Source: JAGVSR01 sp963778225 (GTDB lineage Bacteria > Pseudomonadota > Alphaproteobacteria > Rhizobiales > Hyphomicrobiaceae). From it: a stretch of DNA of 64,000 nucleotides. Positions 46,938 to 56,347 of this stretch are shown one piece after another (within the stretch, counting starts at the first letter, position 1; the number at the start of each line of letters is the position of its first letter). The notes under the pieces are model-generated. The model saw nothing but the letters and a program-made list of their open reading frames with translations, was not told the DNA's origin and ran no database searches. The position numbers were made by a program, and so were the translations under genes. Where the stretch lies: assembly GCA_963778225.1 (NCBI GenBank), contig CAVZTR010000006.1:62001-126000 (forward strand), written 5' to 3'.

Positions 46938-48353
46938 TTAACGGTCAAAAACTTCGACCGGTGTCGACCGGACCTGAGGGCGCGGCAACGCCGTCCCAGG
47001 GCCGGATCGCTCGGCCCCGGCCTCGAACGCGGCTCTCGGCCAGACGAGCCTCACGATCGCCCCGGACTGCGGCGCCTGCTTGTTTTCCAGAGAAACGCGC
47101 GCCCCCGAGCGTTCGAGCAAGGTCTTGGCAATGAAGAACCCGAGCCCCAGACCACCAGCTTTGCTGGCTGATTTGCGCGTTCCCGACGGACGAGAGGTGA
47201 CATAGGGCTCGCCCAGCGAATCGATGATCTCAGGCGCGAAGCCCGGACCGTCATCCGTGAGCGTGACCGAGACGATAGCCTGATCCCATTCGCCGGTGAG
47301 ATCGACGCGGCCTTGCGAAAAATCGACCGCATTCTCGATCAGGTTCCCGAGGCCATAAAGCACCCCCGGCCGACGGGCGGCGAGGGGTTGGTCCTGCATC
47401 GTCCCGGAAGTCCCGCTCGCCGGATGCACGAAGATGTGAATTGGCTTGCCGTCGCTCATGTAGGGCGCCGCAGCCTCTTCGAGCATCTCCTGGAGAGAAA
47501 TGGTGCCGTGCAGCGGATCCTGTTCGGTTGGGTGCTGGGTCAGCTTCTGCAGGATCTCGCGGCATCGCAGCGCCTGCTGACGCAAGAGTTCCACGTCTTC
47601 CGCAAGTGCGCTGTCCTTGGGCAAGCCCGCCTGCATCTCCTTCGTCACCAGAACGATGGTCGAGAGCGGCGTACCCAATTCGTGCGCCGCCGCCGCAGCC
47701 AAGCCGTCCAGCGCATGAAGTTTCTGCTCCCGCGCAAGAACAAGCTCTGTTGCCGTCAGCGCCGCCGACATCAACTTGCTCTCCCGCGTCAGTCTGCGCG
47801 CATAAAGAGCCATGAACAGCATGGTCGAGATGACGGCGGTCACGATACCGAGATCATAAAGAAACGGGTGTTCGAGCGGCTGCGACGGAAACCATGGCAA
47901 CGGGTGATAGAACACCGTCAGTAAAATGGCAGCGGCTGCCGCCAGCAATGCCAGGACGATCGTATGCCGGGGCGGCAGCGTTGCGGCCGATACGGTCACA
48001 GGAACGACGAGCAGCATCGTGAAGGGATTCTGCACCCCGCCCGTGAAGTAGAGAAGTGCTGCCAGCTGCAGGATGTCATAGGCGAGCAACTCGGTAGCCA
48101 GTCGCGCCGACAAACGATGCCGCGCGGGGAACCGCACCGCGAGAAACACATTCAGCCATGCCGAGCACGCGGTGAGAAACAAGCACCAGCCGACCGGCAG
48201 CCGGAACTCGAGAACGAGCGCGACGACGGCAATGGCCGCCAGCTGACCGAGCACACCCAGCCACCGCAGACGCACGATCGTCTGCAGGCGAAGCTGACTG
48301 TCCTCGTCACTCGTCTGCCACAGCCGGCTCAGGATTGATTGCTCGGACGACAC
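46938..48353 (-). CDS. actS: Redox sensor histidine kinase ActS (RegB/PrrB type)
   Basis: Membrane sensor kinase, 471 residues. Six predicted spans occupy residues 25-185 and include FTGGVQNPF, the ubiquinone-responsive motif of RegB. The phospho-acceptor His lies in AAAAHELGTPLSTI (about 221-233). The redox Cys known in RegB is present in QQALRCREIL (about 261). The ATPase part has NLIENAVDFS, DDGPGFA and GLGLGFFIAKTLLE. It phosphorylates ActR, usually for respiration, fixation or denitrification genes. An SCO1/SenC gene sits divergently on the other side, giving the standard regB-senC-regA block. Confidence 0.94.
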   Translation of the reverse strand: MSSEQSILSRLWQTSDEDSQLRLQTIVRLRWLGVLGQLAAIAVVALVLEFRLPVGWCLFLTACSAWLNVFLAVRFPARHRLSARLATELLAYDILQLAALLYFTGGVQNPFTMLLVVPVTVSAATLPPRHTIVLALLAAAAAILLTVFYHPLPWFPSQPLEHPFLYDLGIVTAVISTMLFMALYARRLTRESKLMSAALTATELVLAREQKLHALDGLAAAAAHELGTPLSTIVLVTKEMQAGLPKDSALAEDVELLRQQALRCREILQKLTQHPTEQDPLHGTISLQEMLEEAAAPYMSDGKPIHIFVHPASGTSGTMQDQPLAARRPGVLYGLGNLIENAVDFSQGRVDLTGEWDQAIVSVTLTDDGPGFAPEIIDSLGEPYVTSRPSGTRKSASKAGGLGLGFFIAKTLLERSGARVSLENKQAPQSGAIVRLVWPRAAFEAGAERSGPGTALPRPQVRSTPVEVFDR

Positions 48354-48474
48354 GCCTCAGAGGGTCCTTGTTGCGGCGGGCTCACGAGCCGGCCGATTGT
48401 GCGTTCACAACCATACGGCCGCAGACGTTGCAAGTCCGCACCCACACCGCTATCTCCGCACCCGGGCGGGTTCG

Positions 48475-48492
48475 GGTCAAGCGATCTTGACC
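48475..48492. promoter_or_regulatory. Palindrome between actS and the SCO1 gene
   Basis: GGTCAAG (48475-48481), CGAT, CTTGACC (48486-48492), a perfect 18-base palindrome in the divergent promoter region. It may be an operator for a dimeric regulator; the regulator is not identifiable from sequence. Confidence 0.4.
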
Positions 48493-48566
48493 TGTGTTGA
48501 CAAGAGGACGGTTTTTGCAGTGCAAGACCGAGTTCATGTCGGTCGCCTCTTAGGGAGACATTCACT

Positions 48567-49169
48567 ATGTCGTCGAAACTGCTCATCGCCCTCGCACTTG
48601 GACTTGTCGCTGGTGTCGGCGCGGCCTACGTGACACTGAACATTCCCGCCGGACCTGAGGGCCAGACGCAAACGCCAACCGGACGCGTCGCGATCGGTGG
48701 TCCCTTCAGCCTCGTCGACACCAACGGCGAGCGACGCACAGAAAAAGATTATGCCGGTAAGCCGATGCTGGTGTTCTTTGGCTTCACGAATTGCCCTGAC
48801 GTATGTCCGTCGGGCCTGCAGACCCTCACCGTCGCACTCGACAAACTCGGCGACAAAGCAAATCGACTGACACCGCTCTTCATCACCGTCGATCCCGAGC
48901 GCGATACGCCGCAGTCGCTGGCCGCTTACATGAAGAGCTTTCACCCGCGGATTCAAGGCTTAACTGGCACCTCCGACGAAGTGAACGCCGCCGTCAAAGC
49001 CTATCGCGTGTACGCCGTGAAAGTGCCCGACGAAAAAGACCCGACGCGTTACAACATCGATCACAGTTCATTTTTTTATCTTATGAATTCGAGTGGTGAG
49101 TACGTGAAGCACTTCCCGCACTCGACCGACGCCAACGTCCTCGCAGACGCCCTTGCTGCAGTATTGTGA
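48567..49169 (+). CDS. SCO1/SenC-family copper chaperone
   Basis: A 200-residue protein with an N-terminal anchor (residues 5-24) and a periplasmic thioredoxin-like domain. The copper site is FFGFTNCPDVCPSGL (C-x3-C, about 73-80) with the distal His in IDHSSFFYLM (about 165). It delivers copper to cytochrome c oxidase and can act on redox signals sensed by RegB/ActS. A weak AGGGAGA ribosome site precedes the ATG. It is divergent from actS. Confidence 0.94.
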   Translation: MSSKLLIALALGLVAGVGAAYVTLNIPAGPEGQTQTPTGRVAIGGPFSLVDTNGERRTEKDYAGKPMLVFFGFTNCPDVCPSGLQTLTVALDKLGDKANRLTPLFITVDPERDTPQSLAAYMKSFHPRIQGLTGTSDEVNAAVKAYRVYAVKVPDEKDPTRYNIDHSSFFYLMNSSGEYVKHFPHSTDANVLADALAAVL

Positions 49170-49470
49170 TCAGTCGAGCCATCAGTTTTCTTGAAGCAAC
49201 TTTGAGTGCGGCCAATCGCCGATGACACCGCGATGCCACACTCTGAGCGCACGGACCCGCTTCATAAAATTTTACTCGCCCACATGGCACCGAACTTGGT
49301 AGGTGTCTCTCTGAACGAACGCATGGTACGGCGCCATGCGCTGCAGATCGCACAACACGATTGACGAAAGCGGAAGAACAGCATCGTATCGTGTTGTGAT
49401 CGGGATCAAGGCGCATTGCCGGCTCTGCCACTCATTATCGTGCGGAAGTTCCGTTCATTCGAGGACGTAC
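49170..49470. other. Intergenic region with an FNR-like site
   Basis: About 300 bases without a gene between the SCO1 and YgjP-type genes. GTGAT-CGGG-ATCAA (49396-49409; TTGAT-CCCG-ATCAC on the other strand) matches the FNR/FixK consensus in nine of ten half-site bases and lies 62 bases before the ATG at 49471. No terminator is obvious after the SCO1 gene. Confidence 0.4.
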
Positions 49471-50223
49471 ATGCGGAAGACCAAAGCGCCTCAAGTGACG
49501 ACCCTTTCCAAACGCGAGACCGATCGCATAGGCGCACCTGTTGAAGTGCGGCACCATCCGGCGGCCCGCCGTCTCACCCTTCGCGTCAGCCGCACACGCC
49601 GTGCGGTCATTGTCACCCTGCCGGTCCAGTGCGGCATCGAAGAAGCCGGCTCCTTCCTCACGCGCAATCTCGATTGGGTCCGCGAGCGTCTCGATAGCCT
49701 GCCCGAGCCCATCCCCTTCCGCCATGGCATGCTCGTGCCCTTGCGCGGCACTGCGCACCGGGTCGTCATGCCAGGCGAGTTGCCGCGTCGGCGCGTCGTG
49801 CGCCGCCTCGATGCCCATCCCTTCCCGGAACTTTACGCACCGGGCGAGAGAGCAGCCGCCGTCAAACGTTTGCAGCAGTGGTTCACTCACGAGGCGAAGT
49901 CGGATCTAGAGGGGCGTGTCGCCTGGCACGCAGATCGCCTCGGCGTCCAGCCAGGGCGTCTCACAATTCGCGATCAAACGAGCCGCTGGGGATCCTGCTC
50001 GACAACAGGGGGGCTCTCCTTTTCCTGGCGTCTCGTGCTCGCCCCTCCCGCCGTCCTCGACTACGTTGCCGCTCACGAGGTCGCGCACTTGCGTGAAATG
50101 AATCACGGTCCCCGCTTCTGGGCCTTGGTGCGCAAGTCGTGCCCCGAAATGGACGAGGCCAAGCGCTGGCTGCGCATCTACGGCATGGATCTTCACCGAT
50201 ACGGCGTTGAAAACGGCGATTGA
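49471..50223 (+). CDS. YgjP-type M48-like zinc metallopeptidase
   Basis: A 250-residue protein of the YgjP/DUF45 (PF01863) family. The catalytic motif YVAAHEVAHLREMNHGPRFW has H-E-x2-H plus a downstream His, at about residues 198-217. TSRWGSCSTTGGLSFSWRLVLAP (read in parts) is the conserved block before it, and N-terminal beta strands include RRLTLRVSRTRRAVIVTLP. The ATG at 49471 is chosen; an upstream extension to 49336 is rejected. It is convergent with PBP1A. Members are soluble and their substrates are unknown. Confidence 0.88.
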   Translation: MRKTKAPQVTTLSKRETDRIGAPVEVRHHPAARRLTLRVSRTRRAVIVTLPVQCGIEEAGSFLTRNLDWVRERLDSLPEPIPFRHGMLVPLRGTAHRVVMPGELPRRRVVRRLDAHPFPELYAPGERAAAVKRLQQWFTHEAKSDLEGRVAWHADRLGVQPGRLTIRDQTSRWGSCSTTGGLSFSWRLVLAPPAVLDYVAAHEVAHLREMNHGPRFWALVRKSCPEMDEAKRWLRIYGMDLHRYGVENGD

Positions 50224-50227
50224 CGGC

Positions 50228-52519
50228 TCAGCGCGTCAGCGCGCCAAGACCGGCACCAAGCGACATCATCCCTGGCAATGGAGCCATCGCGCGAGGCTCA
50301 GCTATCGCCGTTGAACGCTCATCCATGAGCGGCCCCGCCGGGGTCGGCGCATTTCCTTCCTCCGTCTCAGGCAACCCGGCCAGCGCCCGCGCGACGAAAT
50401 CCTCGTCGATGCGGGTTCCAGGAAAGACATTGATCCCCGCGCGCTTTTCGGTCTTCGCCTTCGGCTTGGCGTTCGGCGGCACCTTCGTCGGCATCTTCCA
50501 CGGCAACAGTTCCGGAGGAGCCGCGCTCTCGCTCGCGTAGGCGCCCGACGCAGCTTCGCCACCCGGCTTACCCAACGCATCCAATCCCGCGAGCGGCATG
50601 CTGTCTTTGCCGACATGCGCCTGCGCCATGATCCTGTTCCAGATCAGCGCCGGAAGATTGCCGCCGGTCGCCTTGCGCATCGGCTCGCCGTTGTCGTTCC
50701 CGGTCCACACGCCGCCCGTGAAGTGGGCGGTGTACCCGATGAACCAAGCATCGCGGAAGTCTTGGCTTGTTCCTGTTTTTCCCGCGGTCGCATGTCCAGC
50801 GAGGTGCGCACGCTTTCCAGTCCCGCTTTCAACGACGTCTTGCAGCATCCCGTTCAAGGCTGCCACTGATCCCGGACCCACGACCGCATCTGCCGAAAGC
50901 GCCGGCCGCGCGTAAAGCACCCGGCCCGTACTCGAGCGAATGCGCCGAATGATATGCGGCTCCACGACAGACCCGCCTGACGCGAATGCCCCATACGCTC
51001 CAGTCAAATCCAAGAGCGAGACTTCCGACGTTCCCAGCGCGAGTGACGGCTCCGTCCTCAGCGGCGCTTCGATACCGAGTTTGGTGGCCAGTGCGACGAC
51101 CTTATCCGGACCAACGTCCATCATCAGCCGCACAGCCACCGTATTCACCGACTGCGCCAGAGCATGCCGCAGCGTGATCGCGCCTCCAAAACGCCCGTTG
51201 TCGTTCTTGGGCGACCACCCCTCCAGATTGAACGGCAGATCATAAGCCACGCTGTCCGGCGTATAGCCCTTCTCCAGCGCCGCCAGATAAACGAACGGCT
51301 TGAACGCGGAGCCAGGCTGCCGCATCGCCTTCACCGCGCGATTGAACTGGCTCTCCGCATATGACCGCCCGCCGACCATGGCCCGCACGCCGCCGCTCGT
51401 ATCGAGCACCACCACCGCTGCCTGATTTGCGTCGAGCGCAGCGCCCTCCTTCCCAATCGCCTCCGCCACCACCGACGATGCGTGCTGCTGCAGATCGCGG
51501 TCGATCGTCGTATCGACGATGATATCGCCGCTTCCTCCGCCGAGCGCATCCGGCATCCGATCCAGAACGTAGTCGATCGCATAGTCGGCAGCCTGCCGTT
51601 CCTGATCGCGCCGGACATTGGAAAACACCATCCGCTTCGACCGCGCCATCTGCTCTTCCGCAGCGGAGATGAAACCCGCATCGTGCATCTTCGCCAGCAC
51701 ACTATGGCTGCGAATGACCGCCAGCCTCGGGCTCGACGTCGGCGCAAAGCGCGACGGCGCCTTCAGCAATCCGGCGATCACGGCCGCCTCTGCCAAAGTC
51801 AACGCGCGCGCCGACTTGTCGAAATACCGCTGTGCCGCGGCCTCGATGCCGTATGCGCCGCCGCCGAAATAGACGCGATTGAGATAGAGTTCGAGGATCT
51901 CTTCCTTGCTGAGCCGAAGTTCGAGCCACAGCGCGAGCACGACCTCTTCGACTTTTCGCGCAAGTGTCCGCTCCGGCGAGAGGAATAGATTTTTCGCCAG
52001 CTGCTGGGTCAGTGTAGAGCCGCCTTGCACGAAACGTCCGGACCTCAGGTTTACGAACACGGCCCGCACGAGGCCTGCCGGATCAAAGCCCCAGTGCGTC
52101 CAGAATCGCCGGTCTTCCGTCGCAATGACAGCATCGATCACGCGCTTGGGCAGAAGGTCGAGCGGGATATAATCGTGCGCCGTACCGCGTTCGGCGAGCA
52201 CACTGCCGTCGCGCGCGAGGATACGAATCGGCTGGCCTGAGACTTTTGTCCGGAGCGACAGAGGATCGGGAATGGTGATGGTGTAGGTGACGAGCATCGT
52301 CACGAGCGCCAGAGATGCGACGACAAACGCGATCACCGGCGGGAACACGATAAGGCGCGTCCGCGGGCTCATCCGGTTCAAGGTCTTACGGGCGCGCTTC
52401 GCAAACCCGCCCTTTTTCCGGCGCGAAGCCAACCGCCACAACGCCGCGCCGGAGCGCCGCGCTTTGACCGCGCCGCGCCGCACGCGACCCTTCGCGCGCC
52501 CCCGCTTAGACCCACTCAT
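50228..52519 (-). CDS. mrcA: Penicillin-binding protein 1A
   Basis: Bifunctional peptidoglycan synthase of 763 residues. A strongly basic cytoplasmic tail (SGSKRGRAKGRVRRGAVKARR, read in parts) precedes a membrane span near 55-80. The GT51 domain has ATEDRRFWTHWGFDP and GGSTLTQQLAKNLFL. The transpeptidase domain has the serine motif MRQPGSAFKPFVY at about 400, SVNTVAV, and GKTGTSQDFRDAW at about 580. The tail is Ala/Pro/Lys-rich. The ATG at 52519 is preferred to 52549. A perfect CtrA-type box lies 91 bases upstream, which hints at cell-cycle control. Confidence 0.93.
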   Translation of the reverse strand: MSGSKRGRAKGRVRRGAVKARRSGAALWRLASRRKKGGFAKRARKTLNRMSPRTRLIVFPPVIAFVVASLALVTMLVTYTITIPDPLSLRTKVSGQPIRILARDGSVLAERGTAHDYIPLDLLPKRVIDAVIATEDRRFWTHWGFDPAGLVRAVFVNLRSGRFVQGGSTLTQQLAKNLFLSPERTLARKVEEVVLALWLELRLSKEEILELYLNRVYFGGGAYGIEAAAQRYFDKSARALTLAEAAVIAGLLKAPSRFAPTSSPRLAVIRSHSVLAKMHDAGFISAAEEQMARSKRMVFSNVRRDQERQAADYAIDYVLDRMPDALGGGSGDIIVDTTIDRDLQQHASSVVAEAIGKEGAALDANQAAVVVLDTSGGVRAMVGGRSYAESQFNRAVKAMRQPGSAFKPFVYLAALEKGYTPDSVAYDLPFNLEGWSPKNDNGRFGGAITLRHALAQSVNTVAVRLMMDVGPDKVVALATKLGIEAPLRTEPSLALGTSEVSLLDLTGAYGAFASGGSVVEPHIIRRIRSSTGRVLYARPALSADAVVGPGSVAALNGMLQDVVESGTGKRAHLAGHATAGKTGTSQDFRDAWFIGYTAHFTGGVWTGNDNGEPMRKATGGNLPALIWNRIMAQAHVGKDSMPLAGLDALGKPGGEAASGAYASESAAPPELLPWKMPTKVPPNAKPKAKTEKRAGINVFPGTRIDEDFVARALAGLPETEEGNAPTPAGPLMDERSTAIAEPRAMAPLPGMMSLGAGLGALTR

Positions 52520-52609
52520 GACGTCTGATCCAGACACGACACCCAGCACCCGTCCGCAGTGGAGCAGGCAGCCGGCATGACCCCGAGTCCGCAGACTAAG
52601 TGTCTGAAT

Positions 52610-52625
52610 TTAAGACGCGGTTAAC
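52610..52625. promoter_or_regulatory. Perfect CtrA-type box TTAA-N7-TTAAC
   Basis: TTAA (52610-52613), seven bases, TTAAC (52621-52625). It matches the full CtrA consensus and lies in the divergent region, 91 bases before PBP1A and 135 before the cytochrome gene. A hairpin CAGAC-TAAGT-GTCTG (52592-52606) is adjacent. Confidence 0.5.
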
Positions 52626-52678
52626 TACGCAGGCAGCTCGACTGCCGCGCGCATCGATCGGCCGCCGCCGCATTGGGC

Positions 52679-52692
52679 TTGATCCTGCTCAA
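52679..52692 (+). promoter_or_regulatory. FNR-type box TTGAT-CCTG-CTCAA
   Basis: TTGA-N6-TCAA half-sites, with one mismatch to the TTGAT-N4-ATCAA consensus, 67 bases before the cytochrome c start. That spacing suits activation by an FNR/FixK-family protein under low oxygen. Confidence 0.45.
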
Positions 52693-52759
52693 GGGCGGGA
52701 CATGACTTTTCCCGGATAACATTCTCGCCGGGCGACCGCTTCAACGAGGAACGATCCAA

Positions 52760-53113
52760 ATGCGCCAACCGCTTTTTGCCGTCGTCAGCGCTGCCCTCGC
52801 CGCTTGCTTGGCCGTTCCGTCATCCGCCGTCGCCGACGAGCTCGGAAACCCCAAGCTCGGTGTGACCTACGCACAAGCCAATTGCGCCGGATGCCATGCG
52901 GTCCTCTACGGCGAAACGGAATCTCCAAACCCCGATGCTCCCGCCTTCAAAGCCGTCGCTGATACTTCGGGCATCACGCGGACGGCCTTGAGCGTCTTCT
53001 TGCAGTCCCCTCACCCGACCATGCCGAACCTGATTGTCCCCGCGCAGGACGCCGACAACCTCATTGCCTACATCTTGAGCCTGAAAGGCGACGGCGCGAA
53101 CGCTCCTAAGTAA
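52760..53113 (+). CDS. Small periplasmic c-type cytochrome
   Basis: A 117-residue exported monohaem cytochrome c. The signal peptide ends near residue 25 (SSAVADE). The haem motif is NCAGCHAVL (about 41-49); a candidate distal Met is in HPTMPNLIVP and the C-terminal helix is DADNLIAYILSL. This class I layout is like SorB/cytochrome-c552-type carriers. The start has AACGAGGA upstream, and an FNR-type box lies before it. Its 3' end overlaps the trhO gene on the other strand by eight bases. Confidence 0.92.
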   Translation: MRQPLFAVVSAALAACLAVPSSAVADELGNPKLGVTYAQANCAGCHAVLYGETESPNPDAPAFKAVADTSGITRTALSVFLQSPHPTMPNLIVPAQDADNLIAYILSLKGDGANAPK

Positions 53114-53900
53114 TCGAGGCTCCGCACGACGAACACGTGGCAGCACCTGGTGCCACCGGCCATCCGCATCGGCACAGACGATGACCGGACGGCTGCACCC
53201 CGTGACCGACCGCGACTCGCTCATCGAAGACAAAGCACGCACCATCCCAGAGGCTCTGCTCTGCCGGGACCTCTTCCAGATACTTCAGGATGCCGCCTTC
53301 GAGATGATAAACATCCTCGAATCCATGCGCCCGCAAGTATGCTGACGCCTTTTCGCACCGGATGCCGCCGGTACAGAACATGGCGACGGTGCGGTGCGTC
53401 GAAGGATCGAGGTTCGCGGCCACGAAATCCTTGAAGCCGGTGAAGGCCCGCGTCTTCGGATCGACTGCCCCGCGGAATGTCCCGATCGCGACCTCGTAGT
53501 CGTTCCGCGTATCGACCAGCAGCACATCCTCGCGCGCGATCAGCGCATTCCAGTCCTGCGGCTTGACGTAAGTACCGGCTCTAACATTGGGATCAGCCTC
53601 CGCCGCCCCGAACGTCAGGATTTCCGGCTTCACCTTCACCTTCCAGCGCTGGAACGGCTGCGTCTCTGTCACGCTTTCTTTCGACACGAGCCCCGCAAAT
53701 CGCGGATCAGACCTCAGGTGTGCAAGAAGCGCCCGCACGCCAATATCCGGCCCGGCGATGGTCGCGTTGATCCCCTCCGGCGCAATGAGTATCGTGCCGC
53801 ACAGCCCTTCCCGCTCACCGAGCGCGGCCAGGTCGGCCCGCAAGGCTTCGCAATCTTCAACGCGCGCGAACTTATAAAACGCTGAAACAGTGAAGGTCAT
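53106..53900 (-). CDS. trhO: tRNA uridine(34) hydroxylase
   Basis: Rhodanese-domain enzyme that hydroxylates U34 of tRNAs, leading to 5-methoxyuridine-type modification. The N-terminal acylphosphatase-like domain has APEGINATIAG. The rhodanese active site is FCTGGIRCEKASAYL, with the catalytic Cys at about 180. VYHLEGGILKYLE follows. A C-terminal zinc-ribbon-like end carries CRCG ... CSSCG. At 264 residues it is standard for alphaproteobacteria. It lies 12 bases before the end of gyrB on the same strand. Confidence 0.93.
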   Translation of the reverse strand: MTFTVSAFYKFARVEDCEALRADLAALGEREGLCGTILIAPEGINATIAGPDIGVRALLAHLRSDPRFAGLVSKESVTETQPFQRWKVKVKPEILTFGAAEADPNVRAGTYVKPQDWNALIAREDVLLVDTRNDYEVAIGTFRGAVDPKTRAFTGFKDFVAANLDPSTHRTVAMFCTGGIRCEKASAYLRAHGFEDVYHLEGGILKYLEEVPAEQSLWDGACFVFDERVAVGHGVQPSGHRLCRCGWPVAPGAATCSSCGASIT

Positions 53901-53911
53901 GGCTCACGCCA

Positions 53912-56347
53912 TCACACGTCGAGGTTCTGCACGCTGAGCGCATTATCCTGAATGAACTCGCGCCGCGGCTCCACCACGTCGCCCATCAGCTTGGAAAAGA
54001 TCTCGTCCGCTTCCGCCAAGTCGCCGAGCTTCACCTGCAAAAGCGTCCGCGCGTCGCGATCGAGCGTCGTCTCCCAAAGCTGTTCCGGGTTCATCTCGCC
54101 CAGCCCCTTGTAGCGCTGCAGCGACAGACCCTTGCGACCAGCTTCGTAAATGGCTTCCAACAGACTGCGCGGCCCATGCACCGGGATCGTTTCAGACTTC
54201 CGCTTCAACTTCGCCGGCTGCGCGTAAACCTCCGACAGCGACTCGCGCCGCTCGTTGATGCGACGCGCATCCAGAGACGAAATGAGCGCCCGGTCGAGAG
54301 TATGCGCTTCCGTCACGCCGCGCACTTGACGCCGCACGACGTAACCCTCGTTCCCGATACGGCCTTCCCAGCCGCCCTCGGTCTCTTCGGCCAACTGGTC
54401 GAGCCGGCTGGCGAGCGCCTTGGCTGCCGCGTCCGCCCGCTCCTCCGTCTGCAACAGATCCGGATCAAGCAGGCCCATGATGGCCGCCTGCTCGACGATG
54501 CCGCGATTGTAGCGCGAATGAAGTTGATCGATGAGGTTCATCACGATCCGCGCGTCCTTCACCACCTCGCGCAAATCCTGGCCGCCGCGCTCACCGTCGA
54601 CGGTCTGCAGCGTCGTATCTTCCAGACCGCTGTCGATCAGGTAGTCCTCGAGCGCCCGCTGATCCTTGAGATACGTGCTCGATTTGCCCCGCGCCACTTT
54701 GTAGAGCGGCGGCTGCGCGATGTAGACGTGCCCCTTCTCCACCAGCTCCGGCATCTGCCGATAGAAGAACGTCAGCAGCAGCGTCCGGATGTGCGCGCCG
54801 TCCACGTCGGCGTCGGTCATGATGATGATCTTGTGATAACGCAGCTTCGACAGATCGAAGTCATCGCGGATGCCGGTGCCGAGCGCACCGATGATGTTCG
54901 TCACCTGCTCCGACGACAGCATCTTGTCGATGCGCGCGCGTTCCACGTTGAGGATCTTACCTCGGATCGGCAGCACCGCCTGGTACTCGCGCTTGCGTCC
55001 CTGCTTGGCCGAACCACCTGCCGAGTCACCCTCGACGATGAACATCTCCGTATTGACGGGATCGCGATCCTGACACTCGGCCAGCCCGCCGGGCAGCCGC
55101 AAGCCGTCCAGTGCACCCTTGCGCCGCGTCAGTTCACGCGCCTTACGCGCCGCCTCCCGCGCCAGCGCCGCCTCGACGATCTTTCCGACGATCGTCTTGG
55201 CTTCCTTGGGGTGCTCTTCGAACCACGCCGCCAGCTGATCGCCGACCGTATTCTCGACGACCGGCTTCACTTCAGACGAGACGAGCTTGTCTTTCGTCTG
55301 CGATGAAAACTTCGGATCCGGAACCTTCACCGACAGCACGCAGGTCAGACCCTCGCGCGCATCTTCGCCGGTCAGATCGACCTTTTCCTTTTTGGCGATG
55401 CCGCTTTCATTCGCGTATTTGTTGATCACGCGCGTCAGCGCCGCCCGGAACCCGGCGAGATGCGTGCCGCCGTCGCGCTGCGGAATGTTGTTTGTGAAGC
55501 ACAGCACGTTCTCATGGTAGCTTTCATTCCACCACAGCGCGACCTCGACACCGATGCCGTCCTTCTCCGAGCGGATCATCAGCGGCTCGGAAATCAAGGC
55601 CTGCTTCGAGCGATCGAGATAGCGCACGAACGCCGCCGTGCCGCCTTCGTAGTAGAATTCTTCGCTCTTCTTGTCGGCGTGACGATTGTCCGTCAGCAGC
55701 ACCTTCGCGCCCGAATTGAGAAACGCCAGTTCGCGCAGCCGGTGCTCGATCGTCGGATAATCGAATTCGATCATCGTGAATGTGTTTGGAGACGGCAGGA
55801 ACGTCACTTCCGTTCCGCGCTCGCCCTTGGCATCGCCGATCACCTTCAGCGGCGCCACCGCGACGCCGTCGTGAAACTCAATGAGGTGTTCTTTGCCCTC
55901 GCGCCAGATGCGCGCCTTCAGCCATGTCGACAGCGCGTTGACGACCGACACACCCACGCCGTGCAGACCACCGGAAACCTTGTACGAGTTCTGGTCGAAT
56001 TTGCCGCCGGCGTGCAGTTCCGTGAACACGATCTCCGCCGCCGAACGCTTCGGATCCATGTCGTCGTCGTTCTTGATGCCCGTTGGAATCCCGCGCCCGT
56101 CGTCGCGAACCGTGCACGAGCCATCGGCATTGAGCGTCACCTGACACGAGTTCGCATGTCCGGCCAAAACCTCGTCGATGGCGTTATCGACGACTTCGTA
56201 GATCATGTGGTGCAGACCCGACCCATCGTCGGTATCGCCGATGTACATGCCGGGGCGCTTGCGTACCGCATCCAAGCCCTTCAGCATCTTGATGCTGTCG
56301 GCACCGTAGTCGTCCACCGGCGGCTTTCGTGCGGGCTCCGCGCTCAT
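53912..56347 (-). CDS. gyrB: DNA gyrase subunit B
   Basis: ATPase subunit of gyrase, which introduces negative supercoils. The GHKL ATPase domain has VRKRPGMYIGDTDDGSGLHH, EVVDNAIDE, DDGRGIP and GLHGVGVSVVNALS. The TOPRIM domain has EGDSAGGSAKQGR and the metal-binding block IMTDADVDGAHIRTLLL. The tail has RYKGLGEMNPEQLWETT. The ATG at 56347 gives 811 residues, normal for the order. It is last of the dnaA-dnaN-recF-gyrB series; the gap to recF is 153 bases and may hold its own promoter. Confidence 0.97.
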   Translation of the reverse strand: MSAEPARKPPVDDYGADSIKMLKGLDAVRKRPGMYIGDTDDGSGLHHMIYEVVDNAIDEVLAGHANSCQVTLNADGSCTVRDDGRGIPTGIKNDDDMDPKRSAAEIVFTELHAGGKFDQNSYKVSGGLHGVGVSVVNALSTWLKARIWREGKEHLIEFHDGVAVAPLKVIGDAKGERGTEVTFLPSPNTFTMIEFDYPTIEHRLRELAFLNSGAKVLLTDNRHADKKSEEFYYEGGTAAFVRYLDRSKQALISEPLMIRSEKDGIGVEVALWWNESYHENVLCFTNNIPQRDGGTHLAGFRAALTRVINKYANESGIAKKEKVDLTGEDAREGLTCVLSVKVPDPKFSSQTKDKLVSSEVKPVVENTVGDQLAAWFEEHPKEAKTIVGKIVEAALAREAARKARELTRRKGALDGLRLPGGLAECQDRDPVNTEMFIVEGDSAGGSAKQGRKREYQAVLPIRGKILNVERARIDKMLSSEQVTNIIGALGTGIRDDFDLSKLRYHKIIIMTDADVDGAHIRTLLLTFFYRQMPELVEKGHVYIAQPPLYKVARGKSSTYLKDQRALEDYLIDSGLEDTTLQTVDGERGGQDLREVVKDARIVMNLIDQLHSRYNRGIVEQAAIMGLLDPDLLQTEERADAAAKALASRLDQLAEETEGGWEGRIGNEGYVVRRQVRGVTEAHTLDRALISSLDARRINERRESLSEVYAQPAKLKRKSETIPVHGPRSLLEAIYEAGRKGLSLQRYKGLGEMNPEQLWETTLDRDARTLLQVKLGDLAEADEIFSKLMGDVVEPRREFIQDNALSVQNLDV

